Source of the DNA: Marinimicrococcus flavescens
GTDB lineage: Bacteria > Pseudomonadota > Alphaproteobacteria > Geminicoccales > Geminicoccaceae
Direction: 5' to 3'
Length of the DNA: 64,000 nt
NCBI GenBank assembly: GCA_029211145.1
Contig: JARGEQ010000016.1
Coordinates: 124,001 to 188,000 of the forward strand
Below, piece by piece: positions 1 through 7,624 of this stretch. The notes beneath the pieces were generated by a model. The model did no database searches, had not been told where the DNA came from, and worked only from the letters and a program-made list of their open reading frames with translations. How positions within the stretch are numbered: position 1 is the first letter of the stretch; each line of letters starts with the position of its first letter. A program made the position numbers and the translations under genes.

Positions 1-1516
1 GGGACGCGTGGTCCGGCTGCTCGCCCGGCGCGCCCCAGAAGGCCATCACCGAATCGCCGATATACTTGTCGATGATGCCCTCGGACGCCTCGACGCAGCC
101 GTCCACCAGCGTGAAGTGGTGGTTGAGGAAGGCCGCGACCTCCGGCGCCGAGCGGCGCTCGGCGAACCCGGTGAAGCCGACGATGTCGGAGAACAGGACG
201 CTGACCTCGCGCTCCTCGGTGCCCACCCTGCCGGGCGAGGCCTGGTGCATGAGCCGCCGCACCAGCGAGCGGGGCACGTAGATGGCGAACAGGCGGAGCC
301 CCTCGACCATCGCGGTGAAGGCCTCGGCCGCCTCGTTGAGCTCGCGGAACGGGCCGCGGGCCTGGGCTGGCGGGGCCTCGAGGTCGAGTTCGCGGACATG
401 ACGGGCCGATGCCGCGAGGCGGCGGATCGGGCCGCTCAGGGCGCGCCCCAGCAGCACGGCGAAGCCCAGCCCCAAGAGCAGCACGATCCAGCCGACCCAC
501 AGCAGACGCGTCAGCCGCCGCAGCTGCGGCACCGCCTCGTCGAGCGGGAGGTACGTGCCGACGATCCAGGGCTTCTCGCCATAGTGGCCGAGCTCCCGGA
601 ACAGAAAGACGAAGCTCCTGCCGCCGACGTCGACCACGCGCGCACTCACCGCCGCGCTCGCGAAGTCGGCCTCGCGCTCGACCAGCCGGTCGCTGTCGGG
701 TGCCCAGATCCGCTCGAGGACGGGATCGCCCAGCTCCTCGAGGCTCGGCAGCGGGTGCGCGTCGCTCAGCCCGGGAAAGCCGTTGCGCAGCAGCGGGTGG
801 GCGAGCACGGCGTCGCGGCCCTGAAGGACGAACACGTTGGCGAGGTGACTGCCCGCCAGCGTGCCCAAAAACGCCGAGAGCCGGCCGATCGAGACCCCGG
901 CGATGAGCGTGCCGATCAGGGCGCCGTCATCCCCCCGGACCGGCACGAACAGGTTGGCGAACGGCATCTGGCCACCCTGGGCGACGAACAGCCTGCCCCA
1001 GTGGCTGTCGCCGGCCTGCGCCGCCTGGGCGACCGCCCGCTCGAAGCCGGGGTCGTCGCCCCAGTCGCTGATCCCCGGGGAGGCCGCGGGGCGGTTGCGG
1101 AAAGCGCGCAGCACCCGCAGGTCGGGCGAGGCGAAGGCCACCACCGACTGGTGCGGCACGGCGGCGAGCGAGGCGGTGAGCAGCGTACCCAGCTTCTGCG
1201 GCCGTGAGAGGTCGAGCTGCTCGCGCGCGACGATCCCGGCAAGGTAGGTGAGCTGGGCCTCGATCGGATCGAGGAGCCCGCCGATGTGCTCGACGACCGA
1301 GCGGACGAGAAATTCCGAGCGCTCCCGGACCAGCTCCGCCGTGTTCAGCCTCGCGGCATGATAGCCGGTCACCAGGACGAGGCCGACGGCGACTGCCAAG
1401 AGCAGGGCCGTCGCCGCCCCGAGCGCCAGTGCTATCGGCGCCCCCCGGGTTCTCGCAGGCTCCGCCACCGCAGCCTCGCCTGCGCGTCTCGCCCGACGTT
1501 CGCGGAGCTCAGCCAT
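1..1516 (-). CDS. Cache-HAMP class III adenylate/guanylate cyclase, C-terminus off the window
   Basis: This is a membrane-bound cyclic nucleotide cyclase with an extracytoplasmic sensor. The order is a short basic N-terminus, a membrane segment (residues about 30-50), a periplasmic cache-like region of about 250 residues, a second membrane segment, a HAMP-like linker and the catalytic domain. The catalytic domain opens with VSVLFSDIVGFT, which carries a metal-binding Asp, and continues with IDKYIGDSVMAFWGAP, which carries the second metal Asp. The window edge cuts the gene just after that, so the substrate-specifying residues are missing. I chose the ATG at 1516. An in-frame GTG at 1582, just behind a purine-rich GGGAAGGGAGG stretch, is an alternative start. 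The same Shine-Dalgarno could instead serve a 22-codon ORF that overlaps this ATG. Cyclase identity is secure; the ligand is unknown. Confidence 0.88.
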   Translation of the reverse strand, partial: MAELRERRARRAGEAAVAEPARTRGAPIALALGAATALLLAVAVGLVLVTGYHAARLNTAELVRERSEFLVRSVVEHIGGLLDPIEAQLTYLAGIVAREQLDLSRPQKLGTLLTASLAAVPHQSVVAFASPDLRVLRAFRNRPAASPGISDWGDDPGFERAVAQAAQAGDSHWGRLFVAQGGQMPFANLFVPVRGDDGALIGTLIAGVSIGRLSAFLGTLAGSHLANVFVLQGRDAVLAHPLLRNGFPGLSDAHPLPSLEELGDPVLERIWAPDSDRLVEREADFASAAVSARVVDVGGRSFVFLFRELGHYGEKPWIVGTYLPLDEAVPQLRRLTRLLWVGWIVLLLGLGFAVLLGRALSGPIRRLAASARHVRELDLEAPPAQARGPFRELNEAAEAFTAMVEGLRLFAIYVPRSLVRRLMHQASPGRVGTEEREVSVLFSDIVGFTGFAERRSAPEVAAFLNHHFTLVDGCVEASEGIIDKYIGDSVMAFWGAPGEQPDHAS

Positions 1517-1577
1517 CGGCAACGGTCGCGTGGCCGCGGGTCCGTGGCGCGCCGCTCGCCGCCGTCGATCGCGCCAT
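1509..1577 (-). CDS. Possible 22-codon leader ORF overlapping the cyclase start
   Basis: An ATG sits five bases after a strong GGGAGG ribosome-binding site and opens a 22-codon frame whose TGA lies inside the first codons of the cyclase gene (ATGGCTGA). This geometry suits translational coupling. The peptide resembles no family I know. The alternative is that the same ribosome-binding site serves an in-frame GTG at 1582, which would extend the cyclase by 22 residues and make this ORF meaningless. Confidence 0.22.
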   Translation of the reverse strand: MARSTAASGAPRTRGHATVADG

Positions 1578-1681
1578 GGCACCCTCCCTTCCCGCTCCGT
1601 GACCGCCAGCCTGGAACACTAACAGGACAGAAGGGCTCGTCTAACTGCTCAATCTCCTTCGGGCTTCTCCTGCTCCCCCGC

Positions 1682-1987
1682 TCACCGGACGCCTGCCGCG
1701 GCGACGCCGGCGGCGATATCGGCGATTTCCTCGGTGATCGCCGACTGGCGGGCGCCGCGCTCGGCCCGGCGCAGCTCGCCCAGCCTGTCCTCGATGTTGC
1801 GGCGGGTGGCCTGCATGGCGACCGTGCGCACCGAGCAGGGATCGCGATGGGCATGCACCTCGAGGATCAGCCGGTGCGGCCAGTCCCACGCGACGGCGGG
1901 CCCCTCGTCGGTCCCGGGCAGCAGGCCGGGGGTGAAGCGGACGTCCACCACCGGGCCCCGCACCGCGATCACGCCTCCGGGCGCCAT
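1682..1987 (-). pseudogene. N-type F1Fo ATP synthase beta/gamma fusion remnant
   Basis: The ORF codes for 101 residues and has a GGAG ribosome-binding site six bases before its ATG. Residues 1 to about 60 (GGVIAVRGPVVDVRF, then LILEVHAHRD and VRTVAM) read like the N-terminal beta-barrel of an ATP synthase beta subunit, closest to the alternative N-ATPase type. Residues from about 64 on (RNIEDRLGELRRAERGARQ, then SAITEEIADIAAG) read like the last helix of a gamma subunit. In N-ATPase operons beta is the first gene and gamma the last. The simplest reading is a single in-frame deletion that removed the whole operon between them. Neither half keeps a catalytic P-loop or a complete rotor, so ATP synthase function is excluded. 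The frame being open leaves a small chance that the fusion is still translated. Confidence 0.62.
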
Positions 1988-2120
1988 GCCAGCTCCGCCA
2001 TCCCCGGGCGCGGATCCTCGCCCCGGGGATAGGAGATTTGCGCATGGCGGCGGGGCGCGCCAAGCCGGGTCTTGGACCCGCGTCGTCGCGGCCGCCGGGG
2101 ATGCCCCCGACGGCGCGTGC

Positions 2121-2915
2121 CTAGTTCCGCGAGAAGAGGTAGCAGCTGCGCTCCGGGTCGTCCTTCAGCCGGGTCTCGCAGCTCCAAAAGCTCGACCACC
2201 AGGACCTGTCGCCGTCGGTGCCGCGCAGCCCGGTGTCCCGGCTCTGGCCCTGGCCCCGGCTCGGGCCGGCAGCAGGCTCGGGCTCCGGCTCTGGCTCGGG
2301 CTCCGGCTCGGGCTCGGGCTCCGGCTCGCCGTCGTCGTCATCCTGTCCACCGCCGCCGTCCGGCCCGCCATGGCCGCCCCAGCCGCCGCCCCGGCCGCCG
2401 CCCGAGCTGTCCCCGCCCGAGCTGCCCCCGCCAGTGCCGCCACCGGAGGAGCCGCCATCCGAACCGCCGCCGCCGGATCCGCTGTCACCGCCGGTTCCGC
2501 CGCCGGAATCGCCGCCCCGGCCCCCGTCATCCCCGTCCTGGCCGCCCCCGCCGTCGGAGCCGCCATGGCCGCCGCCGCCCGAGCCGCCACCGCCGGAGGA
2601 GCCGCCACCTGAGCCGCCGCCGCCGGAGGAGCCGCCACCCGACCCGCCGCCGCCGGAGGAGCCACCGCCCGACCCGCCGCCGCCGGAGGAGCCACCGCCC
2701 GACCCGCCGCCGCCGGAATCGCCACCGCGGCCGCTGTCATCACCGTCCTGGCCGTCGCCGCGGTCCGAGCGGCCATGGCCGCCCCAGCCGGCATGCGCCG
2801 CCTTGACCGCCTGCAGGCGGATCCCGGCGCCTTCCTCCAAGGTGATCCCGGGGCCGCCGGCGGCGAGCGCCAGCATCGTGCCGGCGCCGAGCAGCAGGGT
2901 CGCGCGCAACGTCAT
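2121..2915 (-). CDS. Secreted glycine/serine-rich repeat protein with an acidic-proline stretch
   Basis: The protein has 264 residues. The ATG at 2915 lies seven bases after AGGAGGT and begins a signal peptide (MTLRATLLLGAGTMLALAAGG). A region of about 45 residues containing GWGGHG follows. Then comes a low-complexity stretch dominated by a ten-residue GGGGSGGGSS unit, with interspersed Asp (DGDDGG), then nine Glu-Pro dipeptides, and finally a compact tail with SWWSSFWSCE and two cysteines. No enzyme motif is visible. The composition suggests an exported, flexible, possibly surface or matrix protein. It lies about 1 kb downstream of the holdfast-like cluster on the same strand, but the terminator at 3673 and the IalB gene separate them, so a functional link is only a guess. 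It is not a recognised family. Confidence 0.6.
   Translation of the reverse strand: MTLRATLLLGAGTMLALAAGGPGITLEEGAGIRLQAVKAAHAGWGGHGRSDRGDGQDGDDSGRGGDSGGGGSGGGSSGGGGSGGGSSGGGGSGGGSSGGGGSGGGSSGGGGSGGGGHGGSDGGGGQDGDDGGRGGDSGGGTGGDSGSGGGGSDGGSSGGGTGGGSSGGDSSGGGRGGGWGGHGGPDGGGGQDDDDGEPEPEPEPEPEPEPEPEPAAGPSRGQGQSRDTGLRGTDGDRSWWSSFWSCETRLKDDPERSCYLFSRN
2275..2329 (-). repeat. Six-base tandem repeat encoding (Glu-Pro)n
   Basis: About nine copies of a hexamer (GGCTCG/GGCTCC on the plus strand) encode alternating Glu and Pro near the C-terminus of the glycine-rich protein. Such a repeat could vary in copy number without breaking the reading frame. Confidence 0.75.
2581..2720 (-). repeat. 30-bp tandem repeat inside the glycine-rich gene
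   Basis: Four full copies and one partial copy of a 30-base unit follow each other without spacers, starting at 2581, 2611, 2641, 2671 and 2701. Each unit encodes a ten-residue Gly/Ser block. Differences between copies are mostly third-base changes. This is a coding minisatellite, not a CRISPR array. Confidence 0.85.
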
Positions 2916-3018
2916 CGTCACTACCTCCTGGCGGCGGCGGGCGGGTTCGTGCCGCACGCCGCAGCTCATTTCCTCTTATGTCGCGGTGAAAAATGGGTGG
3001 TGAGAGTGTAGCCGGCCG

Positions 3019-3552
3019 TCAGCGGGCGCCGGCGCTCTCCTGAAGCTTGCCGAAGGCCTTGGTGAAGCCCTGGAGCGAGAAGCGGGAGTCGAACTGGCGG
3101 TCGCGGACGTCGCGGAAGAGCACCCGGGTCTGCTTGCCCGCCTTCATGGCGGCCGCGAGCTCGTCAGTGATCAGGAACGGCGCCACGCAGCCGGCCGGCA
3201 CGCAGGTCCGGTAGGGGATCCGCAGGGCCTGGCCGCCGTCGACCGCGGCACTCACGCCGGCGGGAAGCAGCACGCCCTGGGGGGTGCGGATGGTGCCGAC
3301 CACACGGCCCTCGCCGTCGAGCCGGATGGTCCAGGCGACGGACGACTTCTGGGAGCCGGCGGCGCCGAGCTCCTGGGCCATCATGCAGCGCCGCGCCGCG
3401 TCGGCTCCCCGGCACAGGACGGTCCAGTCGCCGATGCGCTCGCTCTGGGCGGGCGCCGCCGGGGTCTCCTGCGCCCGTGCGGGCGCCGCGAGGCCGGCAC
3501 CAAGCGCAATCGCGACGAGGGCCGTGCCGATAAACCGTGTCATGCCGGACAT
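3019..3552 (-). CDS. Invasion-associated locus B (IalB) family periplasmic protein
   Basis: The protein has 177 residues from the ATG at 3552, or three fewer from the ATG at 3543. It begins with a signal peptide ending ARAQ. The fold-defining features of the IalB family follow: GDWTVLCRG, a Cys near CMMAQE, then IPYRTCVPAGCVAPF with two more cysteines, and a C-terminal FSLQGFTKAF segment. IalB proteins are small exported proteins found throughout alphaproteobacteria; only the Bartonella member is tied to invasion, and the general role is unknown. AAGGA lies 11 bases before the ATG. A long GC hairpin at 3673-3700 separates this gene from the repeat-protein gene upstream, so it probably has its own promoter. 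Confidence 0.85.
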   Translation of the reverse strand: MSGMTRFIGTALVAIALGAGLAAPARAQETPAAPAQSERIGDWTVLCRGADAARRCMMAQELGAAGSQKSSVAWTIRLDGEGRVVGTIRTPQGVLLPAGVSAAVDGGQALRIPYRTCVPAGCVAPFLITDELAAAMKAGKQTRVLFRDVRDRQFDSRFSLQGFTKAFGKLQESAGAR

Positions 3553-3672
3553 GGCGGAAACCGATCCTTGCAAGGAGAACTGGGCATGCGGAGCTGACGC
3601 GCCGGCTGCCGGGCCACTGCGCCGTCGCGCGCCGGAGGCCGGCCGCGGCCTGGCCGAAGTCGGGAAAGAGGC

Positions 3673-3700
3673 GGGGCGCCCCGGCGTACCGGGGCGCCCC
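3673..3700 (-). terminator. Perfect 12-bp stem-loop after the holdfast-like operon
   Basis: A perfect inverted repeat (arms GGGGCGCCCCGG and CCGGGGCGCCCC, loop of four) starts 17 bases after the stop codon of the distal repeat-protein gene. On the minus strand it is followed by GCCTCTTTCCC, a weak pyrimidine tract. It is well placed to end the hfa-like transcript. Confidence 0.65.
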
Positions 3701-3716
3701 TGCAGCCGGAGCCGCC

Positions 3717-5579
3717 TTACTTGATGGTGACGGAGGCCGAGTTGCCGATCGCCGCCGTCGTGGACGAGAGCGCGCCCAGGCCGGCGTCGCTCAGGCCCAG
3801 CGAGACGGTCTGCGGGTCGAAATTGTTCTGGGCGACGGCGAGCGTGCCGGTGCCCTCGAACGACCCGGCGGTCAGGCTCAGCGAGTTGCCGATCGCCACC
3901 GCGGTGGCATCGAGGCTGGTGAACGTCCCGAGCGTGCCGTCGAGCGACAGCTCGACCTCCTGCCCGTAATTGTTCTCCTGGCTGATGCCCGCACCGACGC
4001 CCGAGAGAGCGCCTTCGGCGGTCAGCGAGAGCGAGTTGCCGATGCCTGCCACGGTCAGCTCGACGTCGCCCGCGGCGTTGATGTCGTCGATCTCGATGTC
4101 GGCGTACTGGTAGCCGTCGTTCGTCTGCGCGATCGAGCCGTAGGAGCCGAACGAGAAGTCGCCGCCCGCGGAGAGCGAGAGCGAGTTGCCGATCGCCACC
4201 ACGGTGCCCGAGACGTCCTCGAGGCCCCAGATGTCATCGAGCTCGATCTCGCTGTCCTGATCGGCCAAGTTGGCCTGCTCGATGACGTTGTCGGTGCCGA
4301 AGGCGAAGCCGCCGTCGGCGTCGAGCGAGAGCGAGTTGCCGATCGCGGCCGCCGTCATGGCGAGGTCGCCGTTGACGTTCAGGTCGTCGAGATCGAAGTC
4401 GACGTCCTGGCCGAGATCGTCATCGTCGAGAACAGGGTTGTTGTTCTGGAAGATGCCGCCGTCGACCTTGTCGAAGGCGAAGTCGCCGCCCGAGGCGATC
4501 GAGAGCGAGTTGCCGATGGCCACCGCGGTTGCCGTGAGATCGCCCAGCCCGTAGGCATAGTCGATATCAATGTCGGCTTCCTGCCAGATCTCGTTGTCCT
4601 GCGTGATCTCGTCGAGCAGCAGGCTGCCGCCGGCATCGACCGTGAGCGAGTTGCCGATGGCAGCCGTCACGACGGTGCTGTCGAAGGTGCTGAACTCGGG
4701 GGCGTCGACGCCCACCGGCGTGGCCGGCGTCTCGACGTCGTTGAGCTGGTAGATGTCGACATGCGCCATCTGCCCGCCCGGGTAGAACTCCTGCTCGTCG
4801 AGGTCGTACCACTCGGTCCCGACATTGGTCTGGGTGACCGTGTCGAGATAGAGGTCGCCGGTCTCGGCCGTCAGGGTCAGCGAGTTGCCCAGGGCCGCGG
4901 CAGTGGCATCGAAGAAGCCGCCGGCCTCGCCCGTGTCGATGATCAGCTCGTTGATGTCGATGAGGGCGTACTGGCCACCGTAGTTGTCCTGCACGACATG
5001 GTCGAATTCGGTGCCCGTGCCGATCGTGCCGGCGGTCAGCGAGGCGGAGTTGCCGATCGCCGCGGCCGAGAGGGTGCTCTCGAGCCCGCCGATGGCGACA
5101 TCTTCGAGATCGATGTGGGCGAACTGGCCGCTGCCCTCGGCCTCGCTGCCATTGAGCTGGCTGAGGTCGATGTCGGTGATGTTGCCCTCGCCGGTGCCGG
5201 AGAGGGTGTTGCCGATGGCGGCCGCGGTCAGCGCCAGGCCGTCCGTGGCGCCGGCGATGAGATCGACATCGTAGAGGTGGATGTCGGCGAACTGGTTGCC
5301 GTACTCGCCCGGCATGGCGTCGTTGACCTGGTTCAGGTCCAGCGCGGCCGCGTCGCCCTCGCCTTCGATGTTGAAGGCGGCGCTGTTGCCGATGGCGGCG
5401 GCGGTCGCCGCCAGGCTCTCACCCCAGAGCTCCTCGAAGTTCAGCTCTGCGCTCTGCGTCGCGTCGTTGATCTGCTCGAGCACGACCACCTCGATGGCCT
5501 GCACGCTGCCGGCGGCCATCGGCACTGCCAGGGCAGCCGCCGACAGCGACAGCAGCAGGCGCTTTTTCAAGCTATTCAA
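3717..5579 (-). CDS. HfaD-like exported protein, 11 AIGNS repeats (distal paralogue)
   Basis: The protein has 620 residues: a signal peptide (about residues 1-28, ending VQA) and then eleven repeats of 45-75 residues up to the last residue. A typical repeat has a Q-x-N element, a second Gln 4-7 residues on with alternating hydrophobics (GQYALIDINEL), an Asp/Gly-rich turn, and the hallmark ATAAAIGNSLSL strand. Alternating hydrophobic and polar residues suggest stacked beta strands as in curli or a beta-solenoid. The AIGN signature recalls Caulobacter HfaD and HfaA holdfast-anchor proteins. The protein is very acidic and has no Cys. It starts with TTG, eight bases after GGGAGG. It is a tandem duplicate of the next gene upstream, with the same number and order of repeats. 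The role in adhesion or fibre formation is inferred. Confidence 0.72.
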   Translation of the reverse strand: MNSLKKRLLLSLSAAALAVPMAAGSVQAIEVVVLEQINDATQSAELNFEELWGESLAATAAAIGNSAAFNIEGEGDAAALDLNQVNDAMPGEYGNQFADIHLYDVDLIAGATDGLALTAAAIGNTLSGTGEGNITDIDLSQLNGSEAEGSGQFAHIDLEDVAIGGLESTLSAAAIGNSASLTAGTIGTGTEFDHVVQDNYGGQYALIDINELIIDTGEAGGFFDATAAALGNSLTLTAETGDLYLDTVTQTNVGTEWYDLDEQEFYPGGQMAHVDIYQLNDVETPATPVGVDAPEFSTFDSTVVTAAIGNSLTVDAGGSLLLDEITQDNEIWQEADIDIDYAYGLGDLTATAVAIGNSLSIASGGDFAFDKVDGGIFQNNNPVLDDDDLGQDVDFDLDDLNVNGDLAMTAAAIGNSLSLDADGGFAFGTDNVIEQANLADQDSEIELDDIWGLEDVSGTVVAIGNSLSLSAGGDFSFGSYGSIAQTNDGYQYADIEIDDINAAGDVELTVAGIGNSLSLTAEGALSGVGAGISQENNYGQEVELSLDGTLGTFTSLDATAVAIGNSLSLTAGSFEGTGTLAVAQNNFDPQTVSLGLSDAGLGALSSTTAAIGNSASVTIK

Positions 5580-5743
5580 TTGTCCGTCCTCCCGAGTGTC
5601 GCGAGAGAGCCCCGCCGATCGGCCCGGGCATCCCCCGTTCGCTCCCCCGAAGCGCGCATCGCTCCGAAGAGCATTCCCTGCGGTCGCACCGCGGCGCCGC
5701 AGAACCTTTGCCGCCCGCGCGCAAGGCGGGGGCGCGGCCCGGC

Positions 5744-5778
5744 GGGAAAGGCCGGGAGCGGCTCCCCCGGCTCTTCCC
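5744..5778 (-). terminator. Imperfect hairpin between the two repeat-protein genes
   Basis: A long imperfect inverted repeat (arms around GGGAAAGGCCGGGAGC and GCTCCCCCGGCTCTTCCC) begins 11 bases after the stop codon of the proximal repeat gene. There is no clear U-tract. It may act as an attenuator or mRNA stabiliser that sets unequal dosage of the two paralogues. Confidence 0.4.
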
Positions 5779-5788
5779 CGGCCGGGTG

Positions 5789-7624
5789 CTATCTGACAGT
5801 GACCGCGATCGAGTTCCCGATCGCAGCCGTGGTGGTGGAGGCCGCGCCGAGACCGGCCCGGACGACACCGAGCGACACCGACTGCGGCACCAGGTTCTCC
5901 TGGGTGATCGAGAGCGTGCCCGCGCCGTCGAACGCGCCGGTCGTGAGGCTCAGCGAATTGCCGATCGCCACCGCGGTGACATTGGCGCTGCCGAAGCTGC
6001 CGAGCGTGCCGTCGAGGTCCAGCACCACCGCCTGGGCGCCCTCGTTGCGCTGGACGATCCCCCCGCCCAGCCCTGCCATGGCCCCCTCGCCGCTCACGGA
6101 CAGCGAGTTGCCGATGGCAGCGATGGTGATGCCGGCCGAGCCCTTGCCGTTGAGCTCGAAGAGCCCGAGGGTAGCATCCTGGTCTCCGAGATTGTGCTGC
6201 TCGATCGAAGCGTAGGCGCCCAGGGCGAGATCGCCGCCCGTGGTGAGCGACATCGAGTTACCCATCGCGACCACGGTCGCCGAGAGGTTGGTCAGGCCGT
6301 TGATCTCGAAGAGCTCGATGGACGCATCCTGGTAGTCCGTGTTGCTCTGGAGGATCCCGCTCTGCTCGCCCACCGCGAAGCCGCCCTCCGCGCTCATCGA
6401 GAGCGAATTGCCGATGGCCGCCGCCGTCAGGCCGAGATCACCGGCAGCGCCGATGCTGGAAAGCTCGATGCCGGCGGTCTGGTCCCAGCCGTTGAGCTGG
6501 GACAGGCCGCTCTCGCTGCCGTCGAACGCCAGGTCGGCGCCCGAGGAGATCGACATGGAGTTGCCGATCGCCACCCCCGTCGCCTTGAGGTCGCCCGCGC
6601 CGTAAGCAAAGGCGATGTCGATGTCGGCCTGCTGCCAGGTGGTGTTGGTCTGGACGACCTGGTCGAGCAGGATGCGGCCGCCGGCGCTCAAGCTCCCCGA
6701 GTTGCCGATCGCCGCGCTCACGATGGTGCTGTCGAAGGTCTCGAAGCTCTCCGCGCCGACGCCCACGGGCCTCGACGGCGCCACGATATCGTTGATGCCG
6801 AGGATCTCGACCTGCGCCATCTGGCCGTAGCCGGCCCAGTCGATCCCGCCATGCGAGTCGCCGCCGACATTCTCCTGCACGACCGTGTCGAGATGAAGAT
6901 CGCCGGTGGCGGCGTCCAGCGTCAGCGAGTTGCCGATGGCAGCCGCGGTGGCGTCGAAGGCCGCGCCGCTGCCCGTCGGCCGAATGACGAGGTCGTCGAT
7001 CCCGATGCTGGCGAACTGGGCCGCGTCGTTGGTCTGGAGGACTGCGTCGTAGGCGTCCCCGGTACCGATGGCGCCGGCCGTCAGCGAGGCGGAGTTGCCG
7101 AGGGCGGCGGCCGAGAGGCTGCTCTCGAGACCGCCCACCACGACCTCGTCCAGAACGATGTGGGCGTACTGGCCCTCGAGCGTGTCCTCGGTCCAGCCGT
7201 TCTCCTGAGACAGGTCGAGGGCGCCGATGCCGCCCTCGCCCGTGCCGGAGAGGGTGTTGCCGATCGCGGCCGCGGTCAGGGAGAGGCCCGCGGCGGCGCC
7301 GCTGGCGAGATCGACCTCGTCGAGATGGATGTCGGCGACCTGCGCGCCGGGGGTATCCGTGCCCCGCGAGACCTGCTCGAGTGCCAGCGCCGCGGCGTCA
7401 CCCTCGCCCTCGACATTGAAGGCGGCGCTGTTGCCGATCGCCGCGGCGGTCGCAGCGAGGCTCTTGCCGGTGATGCCCTCGAAGCCGAGCTCGGCGCCTT
7501 GCGCTGCCTCGTTGACCTGGTCGAGCACGACGATCTCGAGGGCCTGCGCCCCGCCGGCCGGCACGGGTACCGCCAGCGCTGCGGCCGAAAGCGAGAAGAG
7601 CAGGCGCCTTTTCAGGCTGCTCAA
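5789..7624 (-). CDS. HfaD-like exported protein, 11 AIGNS repeats (proximal paralogue)
   Basis: The protein has 611 residues: a signal peptide (MSSLKRRLLFSLSAAALAVP, ending AQA) and eleven repeats that align one to one with those of the downstream paralogue. They include the same long fifth repeat and the same exact C-terminal ending on an AIGNS strand. Variant hallmark strands are AALGNSASL, VAMGNSMSL and AAIGNSIAV. Start is a TTG inside TTGA, overlapping the stop codon of the CsgG/HfaB gene, with GGGAGG four bases upstream, so translation is likely coupled to the secretion lipoprotein. Position after hfaB matches hfaD in Caulobacter. Export through the CsgG-type pore and assembly on the surface are inferred from this context. 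Confidence 0.74.
   Translation of the reverse strand: MSSLKRRLLFSLSAAALAVPVPAGGAQALEIVVLDQVNEAAQGAELGFEGITGKSLAATAAAIGNSAAFNVEGEGDAAALALEQVSRGTDTPGAQVADIHLDEVDLASGAAAGLSLTAAAIGNTLSGTGEGGIGALDLSQENGWTEDTLEGQYAHIVLDEVVVGGLESSLSAAALGNSASLTAGAIGTGDAYDAVLQTNDAAQFASIGIDDLVIRPTGSGAAFDATAAAIGNSLTLDAATGDLHLDTVVQENVGGDSHGGIDWAGYGQMAQVEILGINDIVAPSRPVGVGAESFETFDSTIVSAAIGNSGSLSAGGRILLDQVVQTNTTWQQADIDIAFAYGAGDLKATGVAIGNSMSISSGADLAFDGSESGLSQLNGWDQTAGIELSSIGAAGDLGLTAAAIGNSLSMSAEGGFAVGEQSGILQSNTDYQDASIELFEINGLTNLSATVVAMGNSMSLTTGGDLALGAYASIEQHNLGDQDATLGLFELNGKGSAGITIAAIGNSLSVSGEGAMAGLGGGIVQRNEGAQAVVLDLDGTLGSFGSANVTAVAIGNSLSLTTGAFDGAGTLSITQENLVPQSVSLGVVRAGLGAASTTTAAIGNSIAVTVR

Noticed and set aside
2581..2720. 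Regular 30-bp repeats resembling a CRISPR array.
   Set aside because: The units follow each other without spacers, stay in frame with the Gly/Ser protein and no cas gene is present.
2218..3003. A proline-rich plus-strand ORF of 261 codons.
   Set aside because: It is the complement of the Gly/Ser repeats; only the minus-strand gene has a ribosome-binding site and a signal peptide.
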